Positions 44,143 to 55,634 of a stretch of 64,000 nucleotides of DNA are shown one piece after another. This stretch comes from Rutpela maculata. Lineage: Eukaryota; Arthropoda; Insecta; Coleoptera; Cerambycidae. The notes below the pieces were generated by a model. That model had not been told where the DNA came from, did no database searches, and saw only the letters and a program-made list of their open reading frames with translations. The stretch spans positions 27,707,920-27,771,919 of the forward strand of contig OW386285.2 of NCBI GenBank assembly GCA_936432065.2. The letters are read 5' to 3'. The translations under genes and the position numbers were made by a program. Position 1 is the first letter of the stretch. Each line of letters starts with the position of its first letter.

Positions 44143-46929
44143 TGTGTGTGTGTTTGGTCTGATGGCACTGGTTTAAACCAACTAGCCAGTCTCTTTGTAC
44201 ATGAATACATATAACTTTTGTCCTTATTTAATATTTAAATATCATTTTCATGATTCAAAATTTCCCCACCTATTTATATACTATATACAATATTATTTTC
44301 TATATACAATATTATTTTCTTATCACTAGTATTAGGTACTATATTGCTTATCATAATACATTTTTTTTTAAATTTTATTTATTTTGTATATAAGTACTCA
44401 TGTTTTAATTATTTTTATCTGCACGTATATTCTTATATATATTCTTTAAAATTGTTATCTTTTTCTTTTTTTTTTATTATTATTTATGTATATATACTTT
44501 TGTGTTTAATATTGACTCTTTTCTTTTGCTTATCATTATTATTATTATTTTTTATTAGTGCTATTATTTTTTTTTTCAATATATGTATTTTTTTTCTCTA
44601 CCTTAATAAAATTACAATTCTGTCTTAAATCTAAATTAACCTACCTATTCTATATATACATTTATGTTTTTCCAATACTAAATTACAATATTTATAGTTC
44701 TAAGAAATGAATATAGATACCAGTAGATATTTTGATTGTTTTCCGTTAATAGTGTTGATATGTTTACCGGGAGCGGAATTTTGGGATGAAAAAATTTGGG
44801 AATTTATCTGACCTATATATTTCTTCTACGTATTTTGAAGTCTCAGTAAAACTTTCTACTAGGGGTGGGAGTTTTTTAACATGCCAGTATTTAGTAGTTA
44901 GACATAACATAGTCAGTTGGTATATGCTTGACATGACACGATGTTGTCCTCAGTAGCGTGGAATTTTAGCATGATTTTTTCTATTATAGTTTTACGTCTT
45001 AAATACAACGGTGGTTCACATGTTTCAACTTCTAATACGGAAATGGGAGTACTCGGTAGATAGCCTATACATATTCTAAGAGCTTTATTTTTTAGCTGTT
45101 CGACTTTTCGTAGATGTGTTTCTGCTGCGGAGCCATAGAATATACATCAATAATCAATAACAGACCTTATCAATGTTCTCTAGAAGAGAAGAGCTACGTT
45201 TGGATCACAGCCTCATTTTTGCTTACAAAAAGCCTTCAGGAGATTAATGGCATTTTCTGTTTTTTTAATTATACCGTGAATATGCTCCTTCCAATTCAAT
45301 TTTTTATCCAGGGTTATGCCTAAAAATTTGACAGACGATTTATAAGGAAATCTATAATTGTTTAATATTTTGTGATCTGGGGGATCAAATCGTCCTCGTG
45401 TAAAAGTCATTACCGCAGATTTATCTTCAGATATAGTTAGTCCCAGCTTGTTTGACCAACTTTCTAAGTTTCTTGAAGCATGTCCTAATCTGTCATGACA
45501 TATTTGTAAATTTCTTCCTTCGGTATACAGACATACATCGTCTGCAAATTCCAACAGCTTAATATTGGGCCCAAATGTGTGTTGTAGTTCGTGGACGTAG
45601 ATAATATAAAGAATTGGACTAAGTATGCTACCTTGGGGGAGACCTCCTGAACTTTGCCTGGGTCCAAGTAAGTCTTGATTCACTCTCACGTACACTTTTC
45701 TATTGTGGTAGAGGTTGTATATATTATTAATCATTAACTGTGGTATGCCCAGGTTCGCCATTTTTTCTGCTAATATAGTCAAGTTGACGTTGTCATAGGC
45801 GCCTTTAATATCTATATATATATTGCACTAATCATATTATTTTTGGAAAAGGCTAGTTGAATATCTGTTACTAAGTGTGCTACATTATCTTGAGTAGATT
45901 TTCCACGACGAAAGCCAAACTGTGTGGAGGGTAGTAGTTTATTATATTCCAACCGATGTTCCAGACGGTTTTTAATTAGTCGTTCGTAGGTTTTAAGGAC
46001 GCATGATGCTAACGATATAGGTCGGTAGGAATCATATTTAAGTGGCGTTTTCCCTGGCTTCAAAATTGGAATGATTACATAATTATACCAATCTTCTGGA
46101 ATCGATTGTCTGTTAAGCCATATGTCATTGAAAATATTTAACAAAATCATCTTGGCATCTAACGGCAAATTTAACAGCATTGAATAATGGATGTTGCCCA
46201 TTCCGGGTGCAGTGTTATTGGTTTGTTTTAATGCTCTATTAAGTTCCGTAATAGTAAATGGCTTTACTAGGACAGCTTGATTTTGTGTGATCAGTGTAGG
46301 TGATTCTTGTAATGGTGGATTATATGTTGTTAAGGGAGTCAAATTGGAATGAAATTTTTCAATCCATTCGGAATTAACATCTATTGGTATACGATTTTCT
46401 TGTTTCCTATTCCTCAACGAATTAACCTTATTCCATATCTTCTTAAGTGGTACACTCCGGTTTAATGATGAACAGTATTTTTTCCAATTTTCTCTCTTTG
46501 CCTCTTTAATTATATTCTTTGTTACAGCGTCCTGCCTCTTGTAGTTAATTATATTTTCCATATTTGGATTTTTCTTGTAAATATCAAAATACATTTTCCG
46601 TTTATTAACACCAGCCTCGCATTTGTCGTTCCACCAGAATTTTCCTTTTGATTTTGGATTTAGAGTGTACTCTGGTATTGAAGTTTCTGTCACAGTGTTT
46701 ACGTTGGTAATAAAATTGTCGTAATTATCTACATTTTTTTGATTAAACAGAGAGTTAGCTTCTGTGCGAAATGATCCCCAGTTTGCTTTGTTAAGATTCC
46801 ACTTTCTATTGTTTGGGCGTAAGATACAATTCGGGCTGAGATGACATTTAATTAATATAGGAAGATGATCCGAACCATGAGGATCTGATATGGTTTCCCA
46901 TTGGAATAAATGAGCTATGTCTGGGGCAA
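44143..46929 (-). pseudogene. 5'-truncated non-LTR retrotransposon: endonuclease end, RT, 3' region
   Basis: On the minus strand it begins inside the endonuclease (SDPHGSDHLPILIKC, the SDH catalytic motif) and runs into a 293-codon open stretch (45812-46693). That stretch has APGMGNIHYSMLLNLP, KPGKTPLKYDSYRPISLASC and TQFGFRRGKSTQDNV. A two-base TA gain in a TATATATA run at ~45815 shifts the frame. The next stretch (45213-45782) carries DIKGAYDNVN just upstream, then SSGGLPQGSILSPILYIIY, FADDVCLYT (both catalytic aspartates) and KFLGITLDKKLNWKEH. Three stops follow before HLRKVEQLKNKALRIC and TPISVLEVETCEPPLYLRRK. The 3' end is a CACACA run. Identical 12-mers ACCCTTAACTGG flank it. This is a textbook 5'-truncated insertion, now inactive, of a Jockey/I/R1-like element. 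Confidence 0.9.
44344..44640 (-). other. AT-rich 3' region of the non-LTR element
   Basis: Low-complexity T-rich sequence on the plus strand with a TTATTATTATT run. The 94-codon plus-strand frame is Phe/Ile/Leu/Tyr only and antisense to the retrotransposon, so it is not a gene. Confidence 0.6.
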
Positions 46930-46941
46930 ACCCTTAACTGG
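46930..46941 (+). repeat. Target-site duplication, right copy
   Basis: ACCCTTAACTGG, matching 44131-44142. Confidence 0.85.
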
Positions 46942-47227
46942 AGAACACAGAATATTAATAAATATTGGCGATTGTCGCAATGCAAGAAAAGAGCAAGGCG
47001 AAGTCAACACTTCAATTCGCAAGAACAAACAAATATGCATGACCGCGGTGTTTTGAAATGGAACCGGAAAGAATTCTAAAAAACCGAAATTATTTTTAGC
47101 GGTTCCGGTTCCGGTATTAGCCTAAAATGAAATAAAGGTTCAGTTACGGTTCCGGTCCAGAAGAAGAATAAGAGTTCCGGTCCGGTTCTCGAAAAATAGC
47201 GCTCCGATCCAGGTCCCTGGTGCCAAC

Positions 47228-49158
47228 TATGTTCCAAATACTATTTTCCCCCACCGTTTCTTAATTAATTATTTTTTAGGCCACCCTATATATTTTTCAC
47301 TAAAAGTATAACAGGTTTTTTCCTTGACAGTTGCATTAACTCAAAGATAATTCCAAATTGTGGAAAATTGTGGAAAAAGCAAAACGTGGATAAATTCACA
47401 TGAAGAAAAATTTAATTATAGTTCAAAATGCGACCTATTACTGTTATAGTTAATTTTTTTGCCGTTAATAAGCAGTTGAATTATTGAATACCTAACCATA
47501 TACCCATGTTAACACCTATGAATAACATATCAATTTTAATAATTTAGAGCTTGATTACGTAGATGCAGCAAAAGACCTTAATTAATGGTTGTTATTGAAA
47601 CCAATACCATGATTGCCTGTTTGTTACCAAAGCAATTATTGTGTAACTTTGAATGGCTGTTTACGTCACATCATTGTATTGGATACAGGGTCTCCTGATT
47701 AAGTGGACACAGAGCTACTTACCTTATTTAATTTAAGATTTCCATATGGTAAACTAATTTTTTCGACAAGCAGAATTTTTTATAAAGAATGACTTTTCGT
47801 CGTAAAATCAATAATAAAGATGTTTTTCCTCTTGTCAACTCCATCCCGGGGGACACCGTGTCATGCAAAATATTTGTACACCCTGTATAATGATATAAGA
47901 TTCCAATATTGGATAATATTTGGAAATTTGCTTAATGTTTTAGTAGGGAAATGAAAGAATATTGTCAAAGCCGTTTTCCAGAAATAAATTTGATGTTCCT
48001 CCTCGAATGCATCAGGTCCTCACTACTACTATTCAGCTTGGGTGAAACCAAGCAAATTTGAACTCTAAGTTAATACGTCATTACAAATTTTGCTAGTGAT
48101 GGCGGTTCTTCAAATAGCTGTATCTCAGTAAATACTGGAATTAAAGGACTGATAGTCGGTAAAGGTACTTTGTGAAAACTTCAAAGGACATTATTAAATT
48201 CCACTCAGTGAGAACATCCTATTCATACTTCTCAAATATTGTCTGAATATATACGTTTCTTTTGAGAAATATTATTTAAAAAAACATTGTCTACGTGCAG
48301 TCGCTTAAAGGTAATATTTGAGATATTATAATAATAGTTACTTTTACTAATAGATTTTGTACGCTCACAAATAAAAGTACCTGGACTAGGATCGCGAGTT
48401 CTACATTTTCCGCGACAGTAGTTTTTTTGCTCACCCTGTTATATCAGACAGAATTAAACTTTTCGAGTTTGCTTCTAGGAAAATATAGTAACCTTGTTGA
48501 TTTTGTACGTGAGTGTTTATTTATACAAGAATTTATTTCAAAACTCAACTACTATTGCTGATTTATTATTGCTTTAAAGTTAATATGTAATTCAGTCAGT
48601 CATCCCCTATAAATATTACAAATCATAAATATTTGGCTGTCGCAACCAAATATGTAGTTTTAGTCACGTAGTCATAATTCATTACGAGCTACTAAATTTG
48701 CATCTTCTAGAAAATAGGACACGGAAAAAGCCTACTTTAATAGAAAATATGTCACTAAGTAATGCCTACACTATTACCCAAGTTAGAAAAACATTAAATA
48801 ATGAAATCTTAGATGAGCTCTAATATTAGCATATTATCCAAACATGTGAGTCAGACATCAGGGCAATTGCACAATTGATAGTGGCGCCCAAATCATTGTA
48901 TTTATCCTGGCACGTTTGACGCCATGACTAATATGATAATAGGTGTATACGTCTGTTATCAGTGAACAGCATCCTAAAAGGATATCGCCTATTATCGAGT
49001 TTAGTGTTTGACACAAATTTCCGCGTACTTCTCGTTACTGCAATTTGCTTTTAATGGTCGTCGATGATTAATCTTTCGTACGGTGCCTATAATCTATTCA
49101 CGATGGATTTGCTTTAGTCACGGTAGTGGACAACGGGCGATATTTTACCTTCATAAAT
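47228..49158. other. AT-rich intergenic sequence
   Basis: CAGGGTCTCCTGATTAAGTG at 47686 and ACACCCTG ending 47885, each next to TA, could be the ends of a ~200 bp element. The GGATGGAGT..CACGGTGTCCCCC block inside resembles the middle terminal repeat of 41129-42568. No gene is recognised in the remainder. Confidence 0.35.
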
Positions 49159-49440
49159 TCATAAGAGAAGCACTGACATTTTTTTAATTCCAAATTCTTG
49201 CAGTGCCAAATTATATCCAATGTCCTGATTTTCATTTTGATATTGATAAATGAGTGCTAGTCCCAGAACATCAGTATCCACAGTCTTTATTAATATTTTC
49301 TTTAAATTGTTCTCATAGCAATCTAAAATATATATCTTGTGAAGATATATCCAATCAACTTCAAGAAAAATATCTTGCTCTCCCATTTTTCCATTGATTT
49401 ACGGGTTGTGCCTCCACTTCTTCTTTTTTTGGAAAAGGAA
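49159..49440 (-). pseudogene. Fragment of an insect multicopy protein (DTDV motif), tentative
   Basis: A 75-codon minus-strand frame contains LKKILIKTVDTDVLGLALI, which resembles the xLIRTVDTDVVVLA block of a large, uncharacterised, multicopy protein family I recall from insect genomes and usually regard as TE-associated. It stops soon after (..FGIKKMSVLLL). The expected downstream and upstream parts are absent. Function is unknown. The call rests on one motif. Confidence 0.4.
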
Positions 49441-50060
49441 AAAAGAAGTGTTGGAAGCTTGAGATTCTTTTCCTGATGTCACCGCCACTTTCATAGATAT
49501 GGTTACAGATCCAAAGCAGTCAAATGATCAATGAAGAATGCCATCAAAATTTGTCATATAATTTCTCGAGGTGGGTCTGATAGAAAATCTATTTATTTTG
49601 ACTAGTTCTATTCATGTTTAAAAGGATTTGCTATTACTCAAAAGTGGAAGTATCAAACACCTAAGTCACTAAGCTAATATACCCTTTTCTTTACAATTAT
49701 CAATGAAAATTTTTATTTTTATTGATTACAATGCAATTTAAAGTTATAGGATAACAATAAACATGTTTTTTAAGTTGTAAAATTAATTTGTTATTTCAAA
49801 TGAAAGTAAATAAATAAATAAAACACATAACTTTCCACAATTTTTTTTCCAGTCATTGAGATTTTTTTCGACTTTGAACAGTTTGTGTTACATGAGTTTT
49901 TCTATTTCTACGTTATATTACTGGTTTTCTACCTAAAATGAGTTTGTAAGATCGCTGTCAAGAAGTACGAATAATTTGTCGCAATTACCTCCAACAGCCG
50001 ACGCCACAAAATTACATAGGCAGCGAGGAAAGATTTAAATCCCCTGCAATGTGGATAGTA
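49441..50060. other. AT-rich spacer with a short hairpin
   Basis: CACTTCTTCTTTTTTTGG and the complementary AAAAAAGAAGTG at 49413-49450 form a short stem overlapping the left margin. No gene is seen up to the TA that precedes the 5.6 kb foldback. Confidence 0.35.
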
Positions 50061-50445
50061 GAGAGGCCAAATGAAAAAAAAATTATTTTCGTAGGACTGA
50101 AAAGGTTTATACCGACAAGTGGTATTGTGGACTACTGATCATCAAAATGCATGTTGTCGCTTCCTAAATTGGTGGAGTGAGTACCTATGACGTCACAAAG
50201 ATGGCGCCTCCTGATGTTAGATTTTCTCTATTATTTCGATAACTATTTATCCGATTTAAACAAAATATATATGCTAGGTATTTCAGTGCCTAACAAAAAA
50301 TGTTAAGCCACTTTTGTTGTAAATATTTAATAAAAAAAACTTGTTTTTCATACAAATTATTTTTATTTATTTCCAAAACGGAATATAATAATTATATTTG
50401 GACAAAATTCAGATATAAAAAAAATTTGCACATTTCTGCACTATA

Positions 50446-51343
50446 CAGGGTGTCCCACTTAAAACTCCCGACGCCATTTTCTCAATAACCAAAAGCGATA
50501 TTTGAATTCTGTAAAAGGTATCTACTAGAATATATAAATGACTTCAGTTTTGAGTAAAAATCGTTATTTTACACATTGAGGTATAGATGGCGTTGCGATG
50601 CAAAGAAATTTTTCGACCGCAGGAACGATGAAATGAGTTGCAGAGATGGACAATTATATTCTGAGCAACTTTTATGATACGAACAATTTTCGAAAAATCA
50701 CTGGTTCTCGAGATATTTGAACTTCAATATAATTTCTTAGAATATAAAATTCGTCATAACTTTTTAAAAATACATTTTAGAACAGTAAGTCCAATAAGTC
50801 ATTTGGGACATTTTTCATAGTGAATCAGGCTCATTTAGATGGTAATGAAACATTTATTTCAAAACACAAAATAATTTTTTTTTTCAAGTAAAACATTGGG
50901 GCTGTAACTGCTATTTGGAAATTAAAGATTTTGACATTTTTATTTATTGTGTATTGTCTAATTTTTGCGTCATGTTTATGTTGTATGCTCTACTAAATCT
51001 TACACTATAAATTGTAGACATATGAAAAAAAATGGGATTTTTGTTACTTGAAAAATTACATTGAAGTTCAAATATCTTGAAAACCAGTGATTTTTAGAAA
51101 ATTGTTCATATTAAAAAAGTTGCTTAGAATATAATTCTCCATCTCATGTAACTCATTTCATCGTTCCTAGGATCGAAAAATTTCTTTGCATCGCAATGCC
51201 ATCTATAACTCAATGTGTAAAATAATCATTTTTATTCAAAACTGAAGTCATTTATATATTCTAGTAGATACTTTTTACAGAATTCAAATATCTCTTTTGG
51301 TTACCGAGAAAATGGCGCCGGGAGTTTTAAGTGGGACACCCTG
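50446..51343. mobile_element. Foldback element with CAGGGTGTCCCACTTAAAAC ends
   Basis: The terminal repeat starts CAGGGTGTCCCACTTAAAAC at 50446 and is mirrored by GTTTTAAGTGGGACACCCTG (one base differs at the inner edge), with TA on both sides. The arms run ~290 bp through CGCCATTTTCTC, GTATCTACTAGAATATATAA, ATGGCGTTGCGATGCAAAGA and TTCGAAAAATCACTGGTTCT. It is 898 bp long with no coding capacity. Tc1/mariner-type mobilisation is inferred from the TA duplication. Confidence 0.85.
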
Positions 51344-51476
51344 TATATACAAAAATGGAATTCGGATGAATAATAACAAAATTACAACAAATTAACCGAG
51401 ATACAATGTTAAGAACAAAAGTTACTATCCATGGTCATAAAATAAAGTCTTCTCTTGTCGCACTACTATGCTACTG

Positions 51477-51770
51477 CTATTGCAGTAAATCAACATCCTC
51501 TTGAGTTTCATAATTGTACTGATTAAAGCATTGCACACCTACATGGCAAATATCTTCCATGCATTTTTGTTTCCGATCAGCACATCCACGACGGGACGTC
51601 ATGCAACCTATCTTGCAATTACATGAAATAAGTTCCAAATTTTTAAGAGAAATAGGCTCCTGAAGTGATCTATGGGAAGTAGTTGCCCATCCTCTAATTT
51701 CCAACCCTTATCAATAGGCCGAGGTAAGTTTTGAATAGGTAAATTAGCGGTATACCAAGCAAACTAAAAA
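51477..51770 (-). pseudogene. Cys-rich C-terminal fragment of an uncharacterised insect protein family
   Basis: On the minus strand, GWKLEDGQLLPID reads in one frame, then after a shift LKNLELISCNCKIGC and CADRKQKCMEDICHVGVQC. The WxxxDGxLxP segment followed by a tail of CxCKxGC....C......C...C......C is the end of the same multicopy insect family suggested at 49159-49440. That family's cysteine tail may bind metal (inference). The fragment ends at TAG near 51477. The two pieces are in the wrong relative order for one gene, so they are separate relics. Confidence 0.5.
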
Positions 51771-51806
51771 GTACTTATTATCTCATGCACGCACGTACAT
51801 ATGTTC

Positions 51807-52380
51807 CAGTGGCGGCTGGTGAAATTTCAATTTTTTTTTCTCGTCTGTGGCGCATGGGACCCATACGAAATATGGGAAATAACATCTAGAGAAGCACTTC
51901 TCTAATGACCCCTAAAAAATTTTGAAAAAGCAGTTTGCGAAAAAATTTTTGATAATTCGGTATCCTCCCCTGGGTCTAGGGGCTCCTGTTTATTTTTTTT
52001 GTCATATGCATTTGAATTTTCATAAAAATACAACAATAAATTTTGGAGCTTATGAAAATATTTTCATTACTAACTGAGATACAACGAATTGAAATATTGT
52101 AATTTGTTAAATTGTAAATTACAAAATTTCAGTTCATTTTTTTCATTTTCACAAACTCCAAAATCTATCGTTGTATTTTTATGAAAAGTCAAATGCATAT
52201 GACAAAAAAAATTAAAATAGACCCAGGGGAGGCTAACGAATTTTCAACAATTTTTTCGCAAACTGCTTTTTCAAAATTTTTTAGAGAAGTGCTTCTCTAG
52301 ATGTTATTTCCCATATTTCGTGTGGGTCCCATGCGCCACAGACGAGAAAAAAAATATTGAAATTTCACCAGCCGCCACTG
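51807..52380. mobile_element. hAT MITE with perfect 8 bp target duplication
   Basis: The ends CAGTGGCGGCTGGTGAAATT and AATTTCACCAGCCGCCACTG are exact inverted copies. The octamer ATATGTTC lies immediately outside both (51799-51806, 52381-52388). The 574 bp interior is itself palindromic (CACTTCTCT, ATATGGGAAATAACATCTAG and GTCATATGCATTTGA recur inverted). No transposase. The duplication length identifies hAT. Confidence 0.9.
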
Positions 52381-52388
52381 ATATGTTC

Positions 52389-52636
52389 AGTATTATCACT
52401 TGTAGGCGACTGGCCGGGCAGGCCAATGCAAACGGCATCGGTCAGTTGGGCGCGGGTAGAGGGTAGCGGCTCGCTTAAAATGGTCACAATTTCGTTATTT
52501 TTTTTGCAATTTGGAAAGTTCAAAGTTTTAAATGTACCTTAATAATGTAGCATTTTTTTTATTGCTCGAGTTTTGGTCAAATTCAGATATTAATTGCGTT
52601 ATTATACATTAAACTTACTGTGTTGGGAATATTAAT
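52389..52636. other. Spacer within the 5.6 kb foldback
   Basis: A short GC-rich stretch (52405-52480, e.g. CGACTGGCCGGGCAGGCC) lies in otherwise AT-rich DNA. No gene recognised. Confidence 0.4.
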
Positions 52637-55288
52637 CCAGGGAAATGAGGTTTTGGCCGGGACTGTGACTCATCCAGGCAGAGACCACGATTTTTAGGTA
52701 GTATAGGTGTCAATAAATGAAACCTATATAAAATCTGCGGTCTATTTTCTGCATATGTTTATTTACAGCCATTTTAATGCAAAAAAATGGAAAAAACGTG
52801 TTTTTTCACACTTTTTCACCTGCCAGTAAAAAGTAAAATATCTTACAGATAAATCAAATGAATCACCTTGTAGCAAATTAAAAAAGCTTTAAAATGGCGG
52901 TTGTTAAATGTCGATATAGTTAATTGTTGCTAAGATAATTGCAAAATGCGGAATTTTATTCAATAAACAATATCTTGTGTAAAAAACAACCTACTGTTTT
53001 GTCCTTGCGTAAATAGTTGACTCTCATAGTGCTTAATATCTGGTAAAAATTTCAAATCGATTCGTCAAATAGTTTTTGCAAAATTGCATTAATTTATCCC
53101 AGAGACCTTTTTTTTTGCAACCCCACCACGTCCAGAGAAATCAAAATACAATGATTCTACGGCCTCCACCTGAAAGGGAAAGACTTGATTTACCAAAATG
53201 CTTTGTTAGATATCGAAAAAATTAATTTTCAGACCTGCAAAATGACGTTGCAAAAGAACTCAGATTTTTACCTTATAAACAAATAGAATAATTTTTTAAC
53301 AATTGATTGTAGAGCATCGTTTTTTCGATATTTGAAAAGCTGATATTTTTACACGAATTTTGAAAAAAAAAAGAAGGTTCTAGGTCAATTTGGGGCAAAG
53401 TTAGCAATTTTTTTTCAAAAATTCATAGCTCCTTTGTTTATAATAATTAAGAAACGTAACAAGCGCCATTTTAAAGGGGAAGAGTTCAACTTTTAGTGTA
53501 AAAAATTTAAAAATGATTGCACTTTCTCAAAACTCAAAGCTTCTAAAATGAGGCTCGAATCAACTTAGCTCGGAGGTTGTGGAGGGGAAACCCTCAAATC
53601 CGCGCATTCAAAAATTGAAACAGCATCTTCAAACTGACCACATAAGTCATAACTTTGGTGTTTGTTAACCGATTTTGATGTTTCTTTTTTCAAAGGGGGA
53701 TCTTTTTGCGTACGTTAATAATATTCAATCTGTTAAACTATTAACATTAACATTAACAATGTAATTTGTTTAAACATTAATAAAAAATTTTTTTTTTTGC
53801 AAAATATCAAAATTTTTTTTTTGTTCTTGTTGAAAGTTGTAGAAAAGGCTTATGTACACGTAAATATATATCTTATTGTTATAAACAATTGAATTTTTCA
53901 AATTTATAAAATAAAAACACTCTATTCGATATAATTTACATTTTTAAGATATTTTTCAAATGCAAAATTACCATACAATTTATGAAAAGTGCTCTTATTA
54001 ATTTGCGTATTATTAATTATTAATAAATAATAAAACAAACCATTACTTCCTTCGTAGAAATATACAACACGCGTGTGAATGTACATGTAGTGACAGCGTT
54101 TGTCATGTATAATGGTTTGTATGATACAGTAGAAACTTTCTATGGTTCAACACATCTGCTCTAAAATAATAAGAGAGTAATAATTACCTGTAATTTGTTT
54201 AAACATTTTACAAAAAAATATTTTTATACATTATCAAAATTTTTGTATTATTCTTATTGAAAATTATAGGAAAGGTTTGTGTACAATTAAATATATAAAT
54301 TACTGTTATATTAAGTTATAAACAATAGAATTTGTAAAGTGTGAAAAGAAACACATTGTTCGATATAAATAACGCTGTAATTTATAATAATACAAAATAT
54401 TTGTCGATTCACATACACACTAAAAGTTGAACTCTTCCCCTTTAAAATGGCGCTTGTTACGTTTCTTAATTATTATAAACAAAGGAGCTATGAATTTTTG
54501 AAAAAAATTTGCTAACTTTGCCCCAAATTGACCTAGGACCTTCTTTTTTTTTTTCAAAATTCGTGTAAAAATATCAGCTTTTCAAATATCGAAAAACCGA
54601 TGCTCTACAATCAATTGTTAAAAAATTATTCTATTTGTTTATAAGGTAAAAATCTGAGTTCTTTTGCAACGTCATTTTGCAGGTCTGAAAATTATTTTTT
54701 TCGATATCTAACAAAGCATTTTGGTAAATCAAGTCTTTCCCTTTCAGGTGGAGGACGTAGAATCATTGTATTTTGATTTCTCTGGACGTGGTGGGGTTGC
54801 AAAGAAAAGGTCTCTGGGATAAATTAATGCAATTTTGCAAAAACTATTTGACGAATCGATTTGAAATTTTTACCAGATATTAAGCACTATGAGAGTCAAC
54901 TATTTACGCAAGGACAAAACAGTAGATTGTTTTTTACACAAGATATTGTTTATTGAATAAAATTCCGCATTTTGCAATTATCTTAGCAACAATTAACTAT
55001 ATCGACATTTAACAACCGCCATTTTAAAGTTTTTTTAATTTCGTACAAGGTGATTCATTTGATTTATCTGTAAGATAGTTTACTTTTTACTGGCAGGTGA
55101 AAAAGTGTGAAAAAACACGTTTTTCCATTTTTTTGCATTAAAATGGCTGTAAATAAACATATGCAGAAAATCGACCGCAGATTTTATATAGGTTTCATTT
55201 ATTGACACCTATACTACCTAAAAATCGTGGTCTCTGCCTGGATGAGTCACAGTCCCGAACATGGTACTTTTTTTACTCATTTCCCTGG
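52637..55288. mobile_element. 2.65 kb palindromic element
   Basis: CCAGGGAAATGAG at 52637 is mirrored by CTCATTTCCCTGG ending 55288. ACTGTGACTCATCCAGGCAG and its complement follow. The arms (~52637-53520 and ~54420-55288) stay complementary over ~870 bp, including CCACCACGTCCAGAGAAATC (53122) / GATTTCTCTGGACGTGGTGG (54775) and AAAATGGCGCTTGTTACG (54440) with its complement at ~53457. The central ~900 bp contains a direct repeat instead. No open frame of note. Confidence 0.8.
53745..54400 (+). repeat. Direct repeat in the centre of the palindrome
   Basis: TAATTTGTTTAAACATT..GAAAGTTGTAGAAAAGGCTT..CTATTCGATATAAT at 53759-53935 recurs as TAATTTGTTTAAACATT..GAAAATTATAGGAAAGGTTT..TTGTTCGATATAAA at 54190-54370, ~430 bp apart and in the same orientation, unlike the flanking inverted arms. 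Confidence 0.7.
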
Positions 55289-55634
55289 ACTATATGTTTC
55301 TATTTTAAAGTTAGTTAAATATATTTTTTTAATTTAATATTTACAATAAAAATGGCTTAACATTTTTTGTTAGACATTAAAATACCTAGCAGTTGACATC
55401 TACTTTGTTTAAATCGGATGAATAGTTATCGAAATAATAGACAAAATCTAACATCAGGAGGCGCCATCTTTATGACGTCATAGGTACTCACTCCACCACT
55501 TTAGAAAGAGACAACATGCATTTTGATGATCAGTGGACCACACTGATTACGACAATATCACTTGTCGGTATAAACCTTCTCGGTCCTACGAAAATCGTTA
55601 TTATGCTAGTTTCTTGAACTTGGCCTCTCTACTA

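Larger units (their letters stand above)
43385..47219. mobile_element. hAT-type non-autonomous element carrying nested insertions
   Basis: The ends CAGGGACCTGGACC and GATCCAGGTCCCTG form the terminal repeat. The flanking octamers GTGCGAAC (43377-43384) and GTGCCAAC (47220-47227) match at 7 of 8 positions, the duplication length of hAT transposons. Subterminal GGTTCCGGT motifs occur several times at both ends (43420-43505 and 47099-47190), the arrangement expected of transposase-binding sites. Excluding the nested MITE and the non-LTR insertion, the element would be ~650 bp with no transposase. Confidence 0.8.
50061..55629. mobile_element. 5.6 kb foldback element with several nested elements
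   Basis: The left end GAGAGGCCAA and right end TTGGCCTCTC are each flanked by TA. The arms 50061-50330 and 55355-55629 are inverted copies, e.g. GGTTTATACCGACAAGTG, GTGGAGTGAGTACCTATGAC and AGATGGCGCCTCCTGATG with their complements. Between them lie a second foldback (50446-51343), a protein-gene fragment (51477-51770), a hAT MITE (51807-52380) and a 2.65 kb palindrome (52637-55288). No transposase is recognised. The whole is best read as a non-autonomous foldback that grew by insertion. Confidence 0.75.

Noticed and set aside
44344..44628. 94-codon frame resembling a membrane protein
   Set aside because: T-rich antisense of the non-LTR element's 3' region; hydrophobicity follows from base composition.
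47686..47885. A ~200 bp element with CAGGGT ends
   Set aside because: Only the first six terminal bases match between the two ends; may be two unrelated half-elements.
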